64,000 bases of DNA from Acidobacteriaceae bacterium (GTDB lineage Bacteria; Acidobacteriota; Terriglobia; Terriglobales; Acidobacteriaceae), in assembly GCA_030041435.1 (NCBI GenBank), contig JASHNW010000036.1, positions 1-64,000 of the forward strand, given 5' to 3'. Below, one piece after another: positions 62,830 through 64,000 of the stretch. Within the stretch, counting starts at the first letter, position 1. Every line of letters starts with the position of its first letter. Made by a program: the position numbers and the translations under genes. Under the pieces are notes generated by a model. The model was not told the DNA's origin and did no database searches. It worked only from the letters and a program-made list of their open reading frames with translations.

Positions 62830-62855
62830 CGCAATACGTCTTTCGGCGTATGACG
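62830..62855 (-). promoter_or_regulatory. 26-bp repeated motif, copy 1 (upstream of the Ig-repeat gene)
   Basis: Begins CGCAATACG and ends GCGTATGACG on the plus strand; ATACG and CGTAT form an inverted repeat with an eight-base spacer. It is 172 bases upstream of the Ig-repeat gene start. 23 of 26 bases match copy 2 at 63283. Confidence 0.45.
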
Positions 62856-62893
62856 AAGGACTGGAGACACACGCGGTTTCAAAAATGAGGTGC

Positions 62894-63133
62894 CTAAGCT
62901 CTTTTTTGAACGGAGCAAATCCCCGACGCCCGGGCGGAAGCGGCAAGACGGCTCCTGGTTCGAAGTTTCGCGAAGATATGCTCCAGGTGCTTCTTGACCG
63001 TACGGAAGCTGATACCCAAAACTTCACCGATCTCCGCATTCGATTTTCCACGAGTGATCCAGAGAAGCACATCCGCTTCACGGCTGGTAAGGCCGGCTTT
63101 TCTGAAGGCATTGAGTGCCGTGATTCTCTTCAT
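62894..63133 (-). CDS. Short LuxR-type DNA-binding protein
   Basis: 79 residues from the ATG at 63133 (the frame is open to 63211). Almost the entire protein is a GerE/LuxR helix-turn-helix: AGLTSREADVLLWITRGKSNAEIGEVLGISFRTVKKHLEHIFAKL. It lacks any receiver or sensor domain, so it is either a stand-alone GerE-like regulator or the remnant of a longer gene; a TGGGG sequence upstream of the ATG favours a real start. Its HTH is clearly related to that of the next regulator (TVKKH.EHIF.KL), suggesting duplication. It may control the Ig-repeat lipoprotein gene downstream. Confidence 0.6.
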   Translation of the reverse strand: MKRITALNAFRKAGLTSREADVLLWITRGKSNAEIGEVLGISFRTVKKHLEHIFAKLRTRSRLAASARASGICSVQKRA

Positions 63134-63282
63134 GGGTAAAACCCCACGTGAGGAAATCCGGAAGACGTCAGGAATCGAGCGTCGGAGCAACAGCCGAGAC
63201 CGCATCTGCATCCATTGCCCGCCGAAAGCTTCCAGTCCATGCTGGGCGCCGGAAACATTCTGTGCGCGCGTCCCTGCCAGGA

Positions 63283-63308
63283 CGCAATACGACTTTCAGC
63301 GTAGGACG
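63283..63308 (-). promoter_or_regulatory. 26-bp repeated motif, copy 2 (upstream of the short LuxR gene)
   Basis: Begins CGCAATACG and ends GCGTAGGACG; matches copy 1 at 62830 at 23 of 26 positions. The next ten or so bases on the minus strand are also similar (TGGCAGGGAC against TGGCTGGCAC). It lies 150 bases before the ATG at 63133. Confidence 0.45.
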
Positions 63309-63348
63309 CCGAGCAGAAAGCCGGTGTTTTTACCAACGACACACATCG

Positions 63349-64000
63349 TCAGGAATGCCCGGTTCTCAGGGCCAGAGCCGCTGCGGTGCGGGTTTCGACT
63401 CCGAGCTTGGTAAAGATATGCTCCACATGCTTCTTGACGGTGCCGACGTGCATTTGCAGGATGATGGCGATCTCCCGATTGGTCTTCCCCTGAGCAACCC
63501 AGTCCAGCACCTCTGCCTCTCGTTGCGTCAAGCCCAGGGATGCCGACCCGCTTCTGCCATTACCGATTTCGTCTTCCTTCAGAATGAGCAGATGCATTCC
63601 CGCCCCGGACAGCATGCGAATCACCAGCCGCTTGTTTCCCAACTCGCAATGAAGCGGTTTCCGCACCGGGGGCGCGTCACCTCCAGACAAGAGTGCGTCC
63701 TGGCGCCGCATCCAAAGAAGGAGATCCTCAGGAAGGCGGTGGTCGGTACGCCGGGAAGATCCAAAATAACGGAGCAGATACCGGCGTGCGTGGTCGCTAA
63801 TGAATTGCACAGCCCCGTCAGCCGAGCACTCTATGACTCCAGTCTCCCCGCATTCCACGGCCTCGCGGAGCATCTGCACGCGGATCTGTGCCTGACTGAC
63901 CAAAGCCGCATTGTTCCAGGCCTGACTAATATGGGGACGAACCAGATCCGCGATCAGCCGTTCACGATCCGTAAACACGCGGTCATCGTGCCATCCGACG
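63349..64000 (-). CDS. LuxR-type regulator with sensor-like N-terminal part (cut by window edge)
   Basis: The frame stays open to the right edge (VGWHDDRVFTDRERLIADLVRPH is readable), so the 5' end lies outside; at least 216 residues are present. The visible N-terminal part, AWNNAALVSQAQIRVQMLREAVECGETGVIECSADGAVQFISDHARRYLLRYF, looks like a linker plus PAS-like domain, as found in regulators with a GAF or PAS sensor. The C-terminal HTH is LTQREAEVLDWVAQGKTNREIAIILQMHVGTVKKHVEHIFTKLGVETRTAAALAL. Transcribed toward the short LuxR gene. The signal sensed is unknown. Confidence 0.8.
   Translation of the reverse strand, partial: VGWHDDRVFTDRERLIADLVRPHISQAWNNAALVSQAQIRVQMLREAVECGETGVIECSADGAVQFISDHARRYLLRYFGSSRRTDHRLPEDLLLWMRRQDALLSGGDAPPVRKPLHCELGNKRLVIRMLSGAGMHLLILKEDEIGNGRSGSASLGLTQREAEVLDWVAQGKTNREIAIILQMHVGTVKKHVEHIFTKLGVETRTAAALALRTGHS

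Noticed and set aside
63130-63342. 70-codon minus-strand frame between the two LuxR genes
   Set aside because: No domain, Cys-rich, overlaps the promoter motif; likely non-coding.

Overview
The window is GC-rich bacterial chromosome, most likely from an Acidobacteriota member (Terriglobia/Acidobacteriaceae-like). The reasons are three very large Oar-type TonB-dependent receptors with N-terminal carboxypeptidase-regulatory-like domains, secreted glycosidases, many GTG/TTG starts and long GC-driven antisense open frames. This placement is inference; there is no rRNA or other marker gene here.

Left part (0-18.8 kb), housekeeping and metabolism: a trans-sulfuration PLP enzyme; the protein quality-control group tig-clpP-clpX followed by lon, all on the minus strand; a Nudix hydrolase; a TonB-dependent receptor; a DUF5666-like secreted protein; an FucP/GluP-type sugar transporter; histidine ammonia-lyase; a DoxX-like membrane gene broken by an in-frame TGA; cobO; rlmH; and tRNA-Glu(CUC).

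Middle (18.8-35.2 kb): directly after the tRNA lies an AT-richer stretch with orphan genes and a truncated phage capsid gene, i.e. a decayed integrated element. A carbohydrate locus follows: a six-hairpin-type glycosidase, a TPR protein, a TonB receptor, then a substrate-binding lipoprotein / sensor kinase / response regulator operon and a GH127-like beta-L-arabinofuranosidase. Operator-like sites, including one 16-bp motif shared by two promoters, suggest this is one sugar-sensing regulon.

The most unusual region is 35.6-51.0 kb. After a frameshifted Flp pilin gene comes a tightly packed ten-gene operon (35621-48599). It encodes several signal-peptide-less, beta-rich proteins that are partly paralogous to each other and look like TULIP/P47-type lipid-binding proteins. 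A papain-like protease, a trans-polyprenyl diphosphate synthase, a nitrilase-superfamily enzyme and a 1256-residue protein lie among them. A methyltransferase with an unrecognised N-terminal half and a 2OG-Fe(II) oxygenase follow. I know of no described system with this composition; the closest organisational analogy is the clostridial orfX/p47 clusters.

Right part (51-64 kb): a DUF3472-like secreted protein, a third Oar-like receptor, a 1.4-kb non-coding scar with an IS3-type transposase fragment and a near copy of the tRNA-Glu 3' end, a 1625-residue lipoprotein with nine Ig-like (He_PIG) repeats, and two LuxR-type regulators, the last cut by the window edge.
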